From Carnobacterium inhibens subsp. inhibens DSM 13024 (GTDB taxonomy: Bacteria > Bacillota > Bacilli > Lactobacillales > Carnobacteriaceae): 64,000 bases of DNA. Below the pieces are notes generated by a model. That model did no database searches. It was given only the letters and a program-made list of their open reading frames with translations, and was not told the DNA's origin. Below are positions 36,051-45,745 of the stretch, in pieces. The translations under genes were made by a program, and so were the position numbers. The stretch is from assembly GCF_000746825.1 (NCBI RefSeq), contig NZ_JQIV01000006.1, positions 1-64,000 on the forward strand, given 5' to 3'. Positions within the stretch are counted from its first letter, which is position 1. The number at the start of each line of letters is the position of its first letter.

Positions 36051-38206
36051 ATAATAAAAATCCTCTAAAAAACAGAAAAAAGGTTGCCATACTTTTATTT
36101 TTTGGCACCATTCTTTTACTAGTCGTTTTTGCGGGACGGATTGCATTTATAATGGTAAAAGGTGAAGTCAACGGAGAAGATTTATCCCAAAACCTAAACA
36201 ATTTATACACAAGAAGTAGCGTACTAGAAGCAAACCGAGGAACCATATACGATGTTGGGGGGGAATCGGTTGCTATGGACGCTACTTCTTATTCTTTAGT
36301 GGCGGTTTTAACGGATAAATGGTCTAATGCTGAGGAACTTCAACATGTAACTGACAAACAAAAAACTGCTGAGGCATTAGAAAAACATATTTCAATGAGC
36401 AAAGAAGAAATATTAACTAAATTAAATCAAGAAGATCTTGATCAAGTTGAATTTGGTGAAGCAGGAAAAAATCTATCCTATGATACAAAAAAAGATATTG
36501 AAGAAGAAAATTTACCGGGTATTGTTTTTGAAGAAACACCTACAAGGCTTTACCCTAATGGAATATTTGCTTCGCATTTAGTCGGTTATGCTGCATTACC
36601 TTCAGGAGAAAAAGAGGATGTTTCTAGCACAGACTTAACAGGCATGATGGGTATTGAGCTTGCTTATGACGATATATTGAAAGGTACAGATGGAAAAACA
36701 ATTTACCAAAAAGATAGTTTTGGATATGTTATCCCAAACTCTAAAGTAGAAACAACTGAGCCTGTAAACGGAGATGACATTTATCTTACTATAGATAAAC
36801 GCATGCAAGTTTACATGGAGAATGTTATGAGTGAAATTGATGAAAAATATGATCCAGCTATGGCAACAGCAACATTGATCAATCCTGAAACTGGAGCGAT
36901 TATTGCTGCATCTCAAAGACCGACATTTAATGGAACTACAAAAGAGGGTATTGATCAATTGTGGCAAAATTTATTGGTAGAAAATACCTATGAACCAGGA
37001 TCTACAATGAAGATACTCACTTTGGCAGCTGCTGTCAGTGAAGGAGTTTTTGATCCAAATGAGTACTTTAAATCAGGAGTAAAAAACGTTTCAGGAGGAC
37101 CAATTCATGATCACGATCCAAACGGTTGGGGTACTATATCCTACTTGGAAGGTTTAGCGCGTTCAAGTAATGTGGCATTTGCTAACCTAATGGAAAAAAT
37201 GAGTCCAGAAACTTGGAAAGAATATATGGATGCATTCGGAATTGGCCAAACGACTGATTCTGGTTTAGCAAATGAAGCTAAAGGTTCAGTTGCTTTTAAC
37301 TATCCTCTAGAACAAGCTAATACAGCGTTTGGACAAGGGTTAACCGTAACTGCATTTCAAATGCTGCAGGCTTTTACTGCTGTAGCAAATGATGGGCAAA
37401 TGATGAAACCACAATTTATTAGTAAAATCGTTGATTCCGACACAGGGGAAGAAACCGTCATTGAGCCGGAAGTTGTTGGGGAACCTATAAGTGAAGAGGT
37501 AGCGGATCAAACATTAGAGTATCTAAAAGAAGTCGTTTATAACAAAAATGGTACAGGAGTGGGCTATCAAATTGATGGTTACGAAATTGCTGCAAAAACT
37601 GGAACTGCAGAAATTGTCAATCCTGAAACAAAACAGTATTATAGTGGTGGAACAAATTATATTTATTCTGTAGCAGCTATGGTTCCGGCAGACGATCCAA
37701 AACTAATACTCTACATCACCGTGAAACAGCCTAAAATTAAGGATGGAAGTACAACGGGTAGTGGAGTAGTAAAAGAAATTTATCATCCTATTATGAAACG
37801 GGCATTAGAATATTTAGCTTTAGGTGAAGAAGAAGATGCTGAAGCTAATTCAGTCGAAATGCCAAAAGCTACTGGAATATCAAAAGAAGAAGCCTTAAAA
37901 TCATTAGAAGATACTCAGTTAAATGTGACCGTTGTTGGAAATGGTGATACAATAGTACAGCAATTACCGTTACCAAACGAAACAACTATTGAAAATCAAC
38001 GCATCGTTTTGATGACGAATGGTGCGATGACTATGCCTGATATGATGGGGTGGTCAAAGAATGATGTGTTGAAGGTTTCAGAAATTACAGGATTGGAATT
38101 TACTTTTGAGGGTGAAGGGTATGTAGTTAGTCAAAGCCTAGAACCAAATGCAAATATGCATGGTGCAGATAAAATTACTATAGTATTAGAAACTCCACAA
38201 GAATAG
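36047..38206 (+). CDS. Penicillin-binding protein with PASTA domains (septal transpeptidase, PbpB/PBP2X-like)
   Basis: A 719-residue class B PBP. An N-terminal membrane helix (about 12-35) leads to a dimerisation domain. The transpeptidase domain has the catalytic S319TMK, S373SN and K517TG motifs. Two PASTA domains follow (about 605-660 and 663-719; MPKATGISKEEAL, MPDMMGWSKNDVL). With FtsW it builds septal peptidoglycan. It sits between ftsL and murE, the position of B. subtilis pbpB/spoVD. The name PBP2B or PBP2X would depend on the genus convention. Confidence 0.93.
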   Translation: MNNKNPLKNRKKVAILLFFGTILLLVVFAGRIAFIMVKGEVNGEDLSQNLNNLYTRSSVLEANRGTIYDVGGESVAMDATSYSLVAVLTDKWSNAEELQHVTDKQKTAEALEKHISMSKEEILTKLNQEDLDQVEFGEAGKNLSYDTKKDIEEENLPGIVFEETPTRLYPNGIFASHLVGYAALPSGEKEDVSSTDLTGMMGIELAYDDILKGTDGKTIYQKDSFGYVIPNSKVETTEPVNGDDIYLTIDKRMQVYMENVMSEIDEKYDPAMATATLINPETGAIIAASQRPTFNGTTKEGIDQLWQNLLVENTYEPGSTMKILTLAAAVSEGVFDPNEYFKSGVKNVSGGPIHDHDPNGWGTISYLEGLARSSNVAFANLMEKMSPETWKEYMDAFGIGQTTDSGLANEAKGSVAFNYPLEQANTAFGQGLTVTAFQMLQAFTAVANDGQMMKPQFISKIVDSDTGEETVIEPEVVGEPISEEVADQTLEYLKEVVYNKNGTGVGYQIDGYEIAAKTGTAEIVNPETKQYYSGGTNYIYSVAAMVPADDPKLILYITVKQPKIKDGSTTGSGVVKEIYHPIMKRALEYLALGEEEDAEANSVEMPKATGISKEEALKSLEDTQLNVTVVGNGDTIVQQLPLPNETTIENQRIVLMTNGAMTMPDMMGWSKNDVLKVSEITGLEFTFEGEGYVVSQSLEPNANMHGADKITIVLETPQE

Positions 38207-38221
38207 AAAAAGGTGAAAATA

Positions 38222-39700
38222 ATGAAAGCAATTGAATTGATCAAACCATTAAAAACTACAAAGTACTCAATGGATTTTTCCGATAATTTGGAAATAGCTA
38301 ACATTACCCAAGATACGAGAGAAGTTGAACCTGGTTCACTTTTTATTTGTATTATTGGTTCTGTTAAGAATGGACATGAATTGGCTAGTGAAGCTGTTCA
38401 AAAAGGAGCAGTATTAATTGTGGCAAGCGAACCCATAGAGGTTTCAGTTCCAGTTGTATATGTAAATAACACAATGAAGGCTATGGCTCATTTAGCAGCT
38501 GCTTTTTATGATTATCCTAGCCAAGATCTACGTGTAATAGGTGTAACCGGTACAAATGGAAAGACGACTGTTACTCATCTTTTGGATTATATATTCCATG
38601 ATCACAAAGAAAAAACTGGAGTTATCGGAACGATGTATCGCCGTATTGGTTCTAAAGTGTTTGAAACAAAGAATACGACCCCAGATAGTATTACTCTTCA
38701 AAAAACATTAAATGAAATGCGGAAAAGTGAAGTGAAAACCTGCTCGATGGAAGTCTCTTCACATTCATTGGTTCAAGGAAGAGTATGGGGGACGGATTTT
38801 GACGTTGCTATTTTTACTAACCTAAGTCAAGATCATTTAGAATATCATCATACGATGGAAAAATATGCTGAAGCGAAAAGCTTGTTGTTCTCACAATTAG
38901 GAAATGGGTACGAACAGGGCAATCCTAAGTTTGCTATCCTGAATTTTGATGACCCAGTCGGCAGAAGCTATGAAGAAAAAACAGCTGCTACTGTTTTTTC
39001 TTATGGAATTGATCAACCTGCTGACTTTAAAGCTACTGATTTAAGTATCACAAACAAAGGAACACGTTTTAATTTAAATTTTGAAAATCGTGTTTACGAA
39101 GTACAATTACAATTAGTTGGTAAATTCAATGTATCAAATGCATTAGCAGCAATTGCTGGAGCCTATGCTGCGGGTCTTGATTTGCCTTCTATTATTCAAT
39201 CGATTAGTGAAATAAGCGGTGTAAGAGGACGTTTTGAAATTGTCAAAGGTGAACATGATTTTGCAGTTATCGTTGATTATGCACACACACCAGATGGGTT
39301 GCTAAATGTTTTAAATGCTGTAAATGAAATTAAAGTTGGTAATGTATTTTGTGTAGTAGGTTGTGGTGGAGACCGCGACCGCACGAAACGACCAATAATG
39401 GCTGATATTGCACAAAAGAACTCTGATAGGGTCATTTTCACAGCGGATAATCCAAGAACAGAAGATCCTATTGAGATATTAAAAGAGATGGTCTCAGGTT
39501 TAAGTGCAGACACTTATCAATTGATTCCGGATAGAAGAGAAGCTATCCAAGCAGCTATACAACAAGCCAAATCAAATGATATTGTGTTGATTGCAGGAAA
39601 AGGTCATGAAGATTATCAAATCATCGGCACTGAAAAACATCATTTTGATGATGTTGAAGAAGCTGAAAAAGCAATTAAAATAAAAAACAAAGATAAATAG
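38222..39700 (+). CDS. murE: UDP-MurNAc-L-Ala-D-Glu: meso-diaminopimelate ligase MurE
   Basis: A 492-residue Mur ligase. GTNGKT (residues 110-115) binds ATP; NTTPDS and MEVSSHSL follow, with GGDRDRTKRPIM in the third domain. D409NPR (residues 409-412) is the motif that selects meso-DAP, in contrast to the lysine-adding enzymes of most lactic acid bacteria. GKGHEDYQ near the C-terminus is the companion motif. The start at 38222 follows AAAGGTG. MurE adds DAP as third stem-peptide residue in the cytosol, before MurF. Confidence 0.95.
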   Translation: MKAIELIKPLKTTKYSMDFSDNLEIANITQDTREVEPGSLFICIIGSVKNGHELASEAVQKGAVLIVASEPIEVSVPVVYVNNTMKAMAHLAAAFYDYPSQDLRVIGVTGTNGKTTVTHLLDYIFHDHKEKTGVIGTMYRRIGSKVFETKNTTPDSITLQKTLNEMRKSEVKTCSMEVSSHSLVQGRVWGTDFDVAIFTNLSQDHLEYHHTMEKYAEAKSLLFSQLGNGYEQGNPKFAILNFDDPVGRSYEEKTAATVFSYGIDQPADFKATDLSITNKGTRFNLNFENRVYEVQLQLVGKFNVSNALAAIAGAYAAGLDLPSIIQSISEISGVRGRFEIVKGEHDFAVIVDYAHTPDGLLNVLNAVNEIKVGNVFCVVGCGGDRDRTKRPIMADIAQKNSDRVIFTADNPRTEDPIEILKEMVSGLSADTYQLIPDRREAIQAAIQQAKSNDIVLIAGKGHEDYQIIGTEKHHFDDVEEAEKAIKIKNKDK

Positions 39701-39712
39701 GAGCGTAATATA

Positions 39713-40678
39713 ATGCAATGGACAGAAATGATAGTTGCAATTGTGAGTAGTTTTGCTTTAACTATTATGGCAATGCCGATCGTGATTGGATTTTTTAGAA
39801 CAAAACAATTAGGCCAAACAACAAGAGATGAAGGGCCTAAGTGGCATGAAGTAAAAACAGGAACACCTACAATGGGAGGCGTCGTGTTTTTAGTAGCTGC
39901 TATTATTTCGACTATTTGGGTTGCCTTGTGGCAGGACGTCTTTTCTTTAGGAATTGGTTTATCTTTATTTATTCTTGTTTTATATGGATTGCTTGGATTC
40001 TTAGATGACTTCATTAAAGTATTTAAAAAGAGAAACCTTGGATTAACATCTAAACAAAAATTAATTGGACAAATACTTGGAGGAGTTTTATTTTTTGCAG
40101 CGTATCTTTATGATGGGCTTCCAACAGAATTGAATCTTTATTTCTTAGGTACAATCGACATTGGTTGGTTCTATGGATTGTTCATTATTTTTTGGCTGGT
40201 TGGGTTTTCAAATGCCGTTAACTTAACAGACGGGCTAGATGGTCTAGTAGCCGGAACGGCAAGTATTGCATATGGAGCATATGCGATTATTGCGTGGAAT
40301 CAACAACAGACGGATATTTTAATTGTTTGTTTAACTGTAATCGGAGGATTGATTGGCTTTTTCTTTTTTAATAAAAAGCCAGCTAAAATATTCATGGGTG
40401 ATGTTGGGTCATTAGCTTTAGGCGGTGGATTGGCTGCTGTTTCTATTTTATTACATCAAGAGTGGTCACTTCTATTGATTGGTTTGGTGTTTGTTATGGA
40501 AACGGCCAGCGTTATGATCCAAGTTACTTCTTTCAAGTTGAGAGGTAAAAGAGTGTTTAAAATGAGCCCAATTCATCACCACTTTGAAATGAGTGGTTGG
40601 AGTGAATGGCGTGTTGTAGTAACTTTCTGGTCCATTGGATTAGTAGCTGCAGTATTATGTCTATTAATTGTTCTATAA
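39713..40678 (+). CDS. mraY: Phospho-MurNAc-pentapeptide transferase MraY
   Basis: The 321-residue integral membrane enzyme attaches phospho-MurNAc-pentapeptide to undecaprenyl phosphate, forming lipid I. About ten helices are visible. Catalytic motifs are GFLDDFIKV, NAVNLTDGLDGLVAG, FMGDVGSLALGG and MSPIHHHFEMSGW. TAGGAG precedes the start, a few bases after murE. Confidence 0.97.
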   Translation: MQWTEMIVAIVSSFALTIMAMPIVIGFFRTKQLGQTTRDEGPKWHEVKTGTPTMGGVVFLVAAIISTIWVALWQDVFSLGIGLSLFILVLYGLLGFLDDFIKVFKKRNLGLTSKQKLIGQILGGVLFFAAYLYDGLPTELNLYFLGTIDIGWFYGLFIIFWLVGFSNAVNLTDGLDGLVAGTASIAYGAYAIIAWNQQQTDILIVCLTVIGGLIGFFFFNKKPAKIFMGDVGSLALGGGLAAVSILLHQEWSLLLIGLVFVMETASVMIQVTSFKLRGKRVFKMSPIHHHFEMSGWSEWRVVVTFWSIGLVAAVLCLLIVL

Positions 40679-40745
40679 TACTGAAATGTAAAAATATATT
40701 GAGTTTTATAAAAAATCCTTTATTTTAAGAAGAAGAGGTTTAGAG

Positions 40746-42134
40746 ATGAAAAACATAAAACGATATGAACATAAAAAAGTATTGGTTTTAGGCTTAGCTT
40801 TAAGTGGAGTAAATGCCGCTAAATTATTACACGCACTAGGTGCTTTAGTAACGGTAAATGATTACAAAAATTTTGATGAAAATCCTCAAGCACAAGAGTT
40901 GTTAGAATCAGGTATACGAGTTGTCACAGGGGGGCATCCTGTTGAATTATTAGATGAAGATTTTGAATGGGTTGTGAAAAACCCAGGAATCATGTACAAC
41001 AATCCCATTATTGTGAAAGCAATCGAAAAAGGTATACCCGTCATAACCGAAGTTGAATTAGCTTATGAAGTAGCTGAAAGTACGATTATTGGAATTACAG
41101 GTACAAATGGTAAAACAACCACTACGACAATGATTGCTGAGTTGTTAAATGCGGGACGTTCAAAAGGACATGCATACGTAGCTGGAAATATTGGTACGCC
41201 TGCAAGTCTTGTGGCTCAAAAAGCGACAGCAGATGATGAAATCGTTATGGAATTGTCTAGTTTCCAATTAATGGGAATTACAGAATTAAAGCCACACATC
41301 GCAGTGATAACAAATATTTACTCTGCTCATTTAGATTACCATGGTACAAGAGATGAATATGTAACGGCTAAAATGAATATTACTAAAAACCAAACAGAAA
41401 AAGATTACCTCATATTAAATTGGGACCAACTCGAATTAAGAAAGCTAGCGAAACAAAGCAAAGCTCAAATTATTCCATTCTCTAGAAAAGAATTTTTAGA
41501 AAATGGTGTTTATTTACAAGATGGCGTTATTTATTACCAACGAGAGCCTGTTATGGCAAAAGAAACTATTTTAGTTCCTGGTGAGCATAATGTTGAAAAT
41601 GCGATGGCAGCTATCGCAGTGGCTAAGTTATTGAATCAAGAGAATGGCGTTATTCGAAATAGTTTAGAAAATTTTGCGGGTGTAAAACACCGTACACAAT
41701 TTGTAATGGAGTTGGAAGAAAGACGTTTTTACAATGATTCAAAAGCCACCAATACATTGGCAACTGAAAATGCTTTAAAAGGTTTTGATGTGCCGATAAT
41801 CTTATTAGCTGGTGGATTAGATCGTGGAAATGATTTTGATGATTTGATTCCAACAATGAGCAATAAAGTAAAAGCCCTGATTGTTTTTGGGGAGACAGCA
41901 ATGAAGTTAAGCGAAGCAGGCAAAAAAGCTGGGATAGAAACAATTATTCCAGTTCAAAATGTCGAAGCAGCAGTTCCAGTAGCTTATGAATTAAGTGAAC
42001 CAAATGACGTGATTTTGTTATCTCCCGCTTGTGCTAGCTGGGATCAATACCGAAGTTTTGAAGTTCGTGGAGATGCCTTTATTCACTCCGTAGAGCAAGT
42101 AGCAGAAGAAGTAACAGCAGCAGAGGAGGAATAG
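40746..42134 (+). CDS. murD: UDP-MurNAc-L-Ala: D-Glu ligase MurD
   Basis: The 462-residue Mur ligase has the Rossmann-like N-domain VLVLGLALSGVNAAKLL, KNPGI, the ATP loop GITGTNGKTTTT, ELSSFQL, NDSKATN and the C-terminal motif LSPACASWDQYRSFEVRGD. It adds D-glutamate to UDP-MurNAc-L-Ala. AAGAGGTTTAGAG precedes the start. It lies between mraY and murG. Confidence 0.97.
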   Translation: MKNIKRYEHKKVLVLGLALSGVNAAKLLHALGALVTVNDYKNFDENPQAQELLESGIRVVTGGHPVELLDEDFEWVVKNPGIMYNNPIIVKAIEKGIPVITEVELAYEVAESTIIGITGTNGKTTTTTMIAELLNAGRSKGHAYVAGNIGTPASLVAQKATADDEIVMELSSFQLMGITELKPHIAVITNIYSAHLDYHGTRDEYVTAKMNITKNQTEKDYLILNWDQLELRKLAKQSKAQIIPFSRKEFLENGVYLQDGVIYYQREPVMAKETILVPGEHNVENAMAAIAVAKLLNQENGVIRNSLENFAGVKHRTQFVMELEERRFYNDSKATNTLATENALKGFDVPIILLAGGLDRGNDFDDLIPTMSNKVKALIVFGETAMKLSEAGKKAGIETIIPVQNVEAAVPVAYELSEPNDVILLSPACASWDQYRSFEVRGDAFIHSVEQVAEEVTAAEEE

Positions 42135-42154
42135 GCCATTTGGTCTGATAACTA

Positions 42155-43258
42155 ATGAAAATTTTATTATCCGGTGGAGGAACTGGTGGACATGTCTATC
42201 CAGCACTCGCACTAATGCGTCGAATACAAGAAGTAGATCCAACAGCCGAATTTTTATATGTCGGAACAGAAAAAGGATTAGAGAGCAGAATTGTAAAAGA
42301 TTATGGTATTCCTTTTGCATCTGTAGAAATAAAAGGATTCAAACGCTCGCTGTCTCTTGATACTTTTAAAACGATTCAGCTGTTTATTAGTAGTATTAAG
42401 CAAGCAAAAAAAATTGTTAAAAACTTTCAGCCTGATGTCGTTATCGGAACTGGAGGGTATGTATGTGCCCCTGTAGTATATGCTGCATCAAAGTTAGGAA
42501 TTCCTAGCGTTATTCATGAACAAAATAGCGTTGCAGGTATAACAAATAAATTTCTTGCACGTTATGTGACCAAAATTGCCATTTGTTTTGAAGAAGCAAA
42601 AAATGACTTTGCTAAATATGCTGAAAAGGTTGTTTTTACTGGTAATCCTAGAGCACAAGAAGTAAGTAATGTACAAAAAAAAGCAGCTTTAGAAGCTTAC
42701 AATTTGGATTCAGAAAAACCAACGGTATTAATTTTTGGTGGAAGTAGAGGAGCCAAAAGAATCAATGATGCATTTATCGAAGCTTTGCCTATGTTAGCTA
42801 CTAAAGACTATCAAGTTTTAATGGTTACTGGTGATGTACATTATGAAAAAATTAAAAATCAGTTGACTCAAATCAATAATGACAAATTTAATGTCTCAGT
42901 TGTATCTTACATTTCCAATATGCCAGAAGTATTTACTACTGTTTCACTAGTTGTTTCAAGAAGTGGGGCTACGACATTGGCAGAACTTACAGCATTAGGT
43001 TTGCCAAGTGTATTGATTCCTAGTCCGTATGTTACGAATGATCATCAAACAAAAAATGCAGAAAGTTTAGTCAATAAGCAAGCTGCAACGTTAATAAAAG
43101 AAACAGAACTAACTGGTGAAAGTTTAGTTCAAACATTGGATGAACTAATGCTAAATCCGGAAATGCGCCAGGAAATGGCCGGAAATGCTAAGCAAAGTGG
43201 TATGCCTTTTGCTTCTGATACATTGATTGAAGTAATAAACCAAATAGTTAAAAAATAA
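42155..43258 (+). CDS. murG: UDP-GlcNAc: lipid I GlcNAc transferase MurG
   Basis: The 367-residue GT-B enzyme begins MKILLSGGGTGGHVYPALALM and has TGGYVCAPVVYAA, HEQNSVAGITNKFLA, FGGSRGAKRIND and the donor-site SRSGATTLAELTALG...PYVTNDHQTKNA. It makes lipid II at the inner membrane face. There is no ribosome site at the normal distance: GAGGAGGA ends 24 bases before the ATG, with a small GGCC/GGTC hairpin between. The N-terminal motif leaves no doubt about the start. Confidence 0.96.
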   Translation: MKILLSGGGTGGHVYPALALMRRIQEVDPTAEFLYVGTEKGLESRIVKDYGIPFASVEIKGFKRSLSLDTFKTIQLFISSIKQAKKIVKNFQPDVVIGTGGYVCAPVVYAASKLGIPSVIHEQNSVAGITNKFLARYVTKIAICFEEAKNDFAKYAEKVVFTGNPRAQEVSNVQKKAALEAYNLDSEKPTVLIFGGSRGAKRINDAFIEALPMLATKDYQVLMVTGDVHYEKIKNQLTQINNDKFNVSVVSYISNMPEVFTTVSLVVSRSGATTLAELTALGLPSVLIPSPYVTNDHQTKNAESLVNKQAATLIKETELTGESLVQTLDELMLNPEMRQEMAGNAKQSGMPFASDTLIEVINQIVKK

Positions 43259-43281
43259 CTTTTAGAAAGGAGGATAGGTGC

Positions 43282-44244
43282 ATGAACAAGAAAAAAAAGA
43301 ATCAATCATCATTTAAGTTGCATCTGCCTCCATTCAAAAAAGTTGGAACGAGTAAAACAACTAATAATGGTAATCAATCTTTTTCTGTTAACAAAAAGAA
43401 AGAGCAAGTAAGTAAAAAGCCTCAATCATTAGAGCACACGTTACCAAAATTAAAAAAGCAACGTCAAAAAAATCTTCTTACACGGTTGATTACGCTTATT
43501 TTATTATTTTCATTTGCAATTTTAATAGTTGTATATTTTATAAGTCCTTTAAGTAAGGTAGACATGGTATCTGTTAGTGGTACAAAAGAAGTAGCAGATC
43601 AAGAAATAATTGATGTCAGCCAGATTAAATCCGGGAAAAATCTATGGGGAATTTTCTTCGAAAGAAAAAATATCTCTAAAATGGTCTTAGCTGATTTGCC
43701 ACAAGTAAAAGCTATGGAGATTTCTTTGAGTGGATTAAATGACTACACTATAAAAGTTGAAGAATATAAAACAGTGGCTTATTTAGCTGAAGACAATAAG
43801 TATTACAATATTCTAGAAAATGGCAAAATTGTAAATGAAAGTAGAAAAGTATCAATAGGAAATCCTCCAATATTCAAGAACTTTGAAGAAAATAAAGCTT
43901 TAATTTTAATGATTGATCAATATAAAGCGATTAATGAAACGACTCAAAATAGTATTTCAGAAATTGAGTATACTCCTGACGATATTGATGACTATCTTAT
44001 TAAAATCTACATGAACGATGGAAATGAAGTAATTGCTTCTATTCCTTCTTTTGCTGAAAAAATGGTTTATTATCCTGATATGGTGAAAAAAATTGGGGAT
44101 CAAAAAGGAACTTTTAATATAGAAGTAGGCGCATATTTTTCTCCTTTTCAATACAATGACAAGAAAAAAGATGAAGAGAATGCTCAAAAAACAACTCCTG
44201 AAGAAAATAGCGTTGAAATCGATTTAGAAGAAGCAGGAGAGTAG
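43282..44244 (+). CDS. divIB: Cell division protein DivIB/FtsQ
   Basis: A 320-residue bitopic protein: a long lysine-rich cytosolic region (about 1-70), one membrane helix (about 70-92, LITLILLFSFAILIVVYFI), a POTRA domain (VDMVSVSGTKEVADQEIIDVSQIKSG) and the beta domain, ending in an acidic tail (KKDEENAQ...DLEEAGE). It stabilises FtsL/DivIC and the septal synthase. AGGAGG precedes the start; it follows murG as in other Firmicutes. Confidence 0.92.
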   Translation: MNKKKKNQSSFKLHLPPFKKVGTSKTTNNGNQSFSVNKKKEQVSKKPQSLEHTLPKLKKQRQKNLLTRLITLILLFSFAILIVVYFISPLSKVDMVSVSGTKEVADQEIIDVSQIKSGKNLWGIFFERKNISKMVLADLPQVKAMEISLSGLNDYTIKVEEYKTVAYLAEDNKYYNILENGKIVNESRKVSIGNPPIFKNFEENKALILMIDQYKAINETTQNSISEIEYTPDDIDDYLIKIYMNDGNEVIASIPSFAEKMVYYPDMVKKIGDQKGTFNIEVGAYFSPFQYNDKKKDEENAQKTTPEENSVEIDLEEAGE

Positions 44245-44377
44245 CATTAAATAACGAAATTTCTTTTGTATAATTACAAAAAAATACTGAAATACTTCGT
44301 AAATTGAGAATGCATATGGTAAAATTAGTATTAATTATAGTTTTTAATAAAAAAGATGATACAGGAGGTTTCAATGA

Positions 44378-45709
44378 ATGGGAAATACTGAAATGTATGT
44401 AAGTCTAGATATTGGAACCACTTCAATAAAAGTAGTTGTAGCTGAATACATCAATGGACAAATGAATATTATTGGAGTAGGAAATGAAAAATCAGAAGGC
44501 TTAAATCGCGGAATTATCGTAGACATCGATAAAACTGTACAATCAATTAATAAAGCTATTAAACAAGCTGAACAAAAAGCTAATGTGGATATTTATAATG
44601 TTATTGTTGGAATTCCAAGTAATTCTGTTGAAATAGAAGCTTGTCACGGAATGATAGCAGTATCAGGAGAAAATCGTGAAATCACTGAAACAGATGTCCA
44701 AAATGTTTTGGCAGCTGCAATGGTCAAATCGGTTCCTCCAGAAAGAGAAATTTTGACTATATTACCAGAAGAATTTATTGTTGACGGATTTGATGGAATC
44801 AAAGATCCAAGAGGAATGATTGGCGTTCGATTAGAAATGCATGCTATCATGATCACTGGACCAAAGACCATTTTACATAACACAAAACGTTGTGTTGAAA
44901 AAGCTGGTTTAAACATTCAAAATATTGTCTTACAACCTTTAGCTGCTAGTAGTATAACAATGTCTAGCGGAGAAAGAGATTTTGGTACCATCCTTGTTGA
45001 TATGGGAGGCGGTCAAACAACTGCTTCAGTTATGCATGATCACCAATTGAAATACACTTATGTAGATCAAGAAGGCGGAGATTACGTAACAAAAGACATA
45101 TCCGTTGTATTAAATACTACTGTTGAAAACGCAGAAAGAATCAAGCGTGATTATGGATACGCTTTGCCAGAAGAAACTTCTCAAGAAGAAAAATTTCCAG
45201 TAGAAGTGATTGGCAAGAACCAACCAGTAAAAATTGACGAACGCTACTTATCAGAAATTATTGAAGCTCGGTTGGTTCAGATTTTTGAAAAAATCAAGAC
45301 TGAGTTAGATAAAGTAGGAGCAAGAGAATTGCCAGGGGGACTTATTATAACTGGTGGAGCTGCTGCTTTGCCTGGTATAGTAGAACTGGCTGAGGATATT
45401 TTTGAAATCCCAGTGAAATTATATATACCAAATCAAATGGGTATGCGTTACCCTACATTTACTACAGGAATAGGCTTGATTCAACACGAAGCTAATTTAG
45501 ATGAAATTCATCAGATAGTGAAAGAATATCAATTAGGAATTGCTAAAAATGAAGATACATCTCATCATACTAAATTAGAGTATCCTTCAGACCATATTGA
45601 AGATAGTTCTTTAGAATTTAAAAAAGTAAAACCTATCAAAAAAGAAAAGAAAAGTGAAGACAAATGGAGTTCTAAAGCTAAAAGCTTTATCTCAAATTTC
45701 TTTGATTAA
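44378..45709 (+). CDS. ftsA: Cell division protein FtsA
   Basis: A 443-residue actin-like ATPase that tethers FtsZ to the membrane. Phosphate 1 motif SLDIGTTSIKVVVAEY (residues about 7-22), phosphate 2 ILVDMGGGQTTASVMH and the adenosine motif GLIITGGAAALPGI are present. The C-terminus ends in an amphipathic KWSSKAKSFISNFFD membrane-targeting helix. The start at 44378 is in the correct frame; an ATG four bases earlier is in another frame and stops at once. A 130-base gap before it could hold its own promoter. Confidence 0.96.
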   Translation: MGNTEMYVSLDIGTTSIKVVVAEYINGQMNIIGVGNEKSEGLNRGIIVDIDKTVQSINKAIKQAEQKANVDIYNVIVGIPSNSVEIEACHGMIAVSGENREITETDVQNVLAAAMVKSVPPEREILTILPEEFIVDGFDGIKDPRGMIGVRLEMHAIMITGPKTILHNTKRCVEKAGLNIQNIVLQPLAASSITMSSGERDFGTILVDMGGGQTTASVMHDHQLKYTYVDQEGGDYVTKDISVVLNTTVENAERIKRDYGYALPEETSQEEKFPVEVIGKNQPVKIDERYLSEIIEARLVQIFEKIKTELDKVGARELPGGLIITGGAAALPGIVELAEDIFEIPVKLYIPNQMGMRYPTFTTGIGLIQHEANLDEIHQIVKEYQLGIAKNEDTSHHTKLEYPSDHIEDSSLEFKKVKPIKKEKKSEDKWSSKAKSFISNFFD

Positions 45710-45745
45710 ATAAATGCATTCAAATTGTAGTAGGAGGAAAACGGA

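Noticed and set aside
44114-44374. 86-codon minus-strand frame between divIB and ftsA
   Set aside because: It mostly overlaps divIB antisense and the remainder is AT-rich spacer; no ribosome site.
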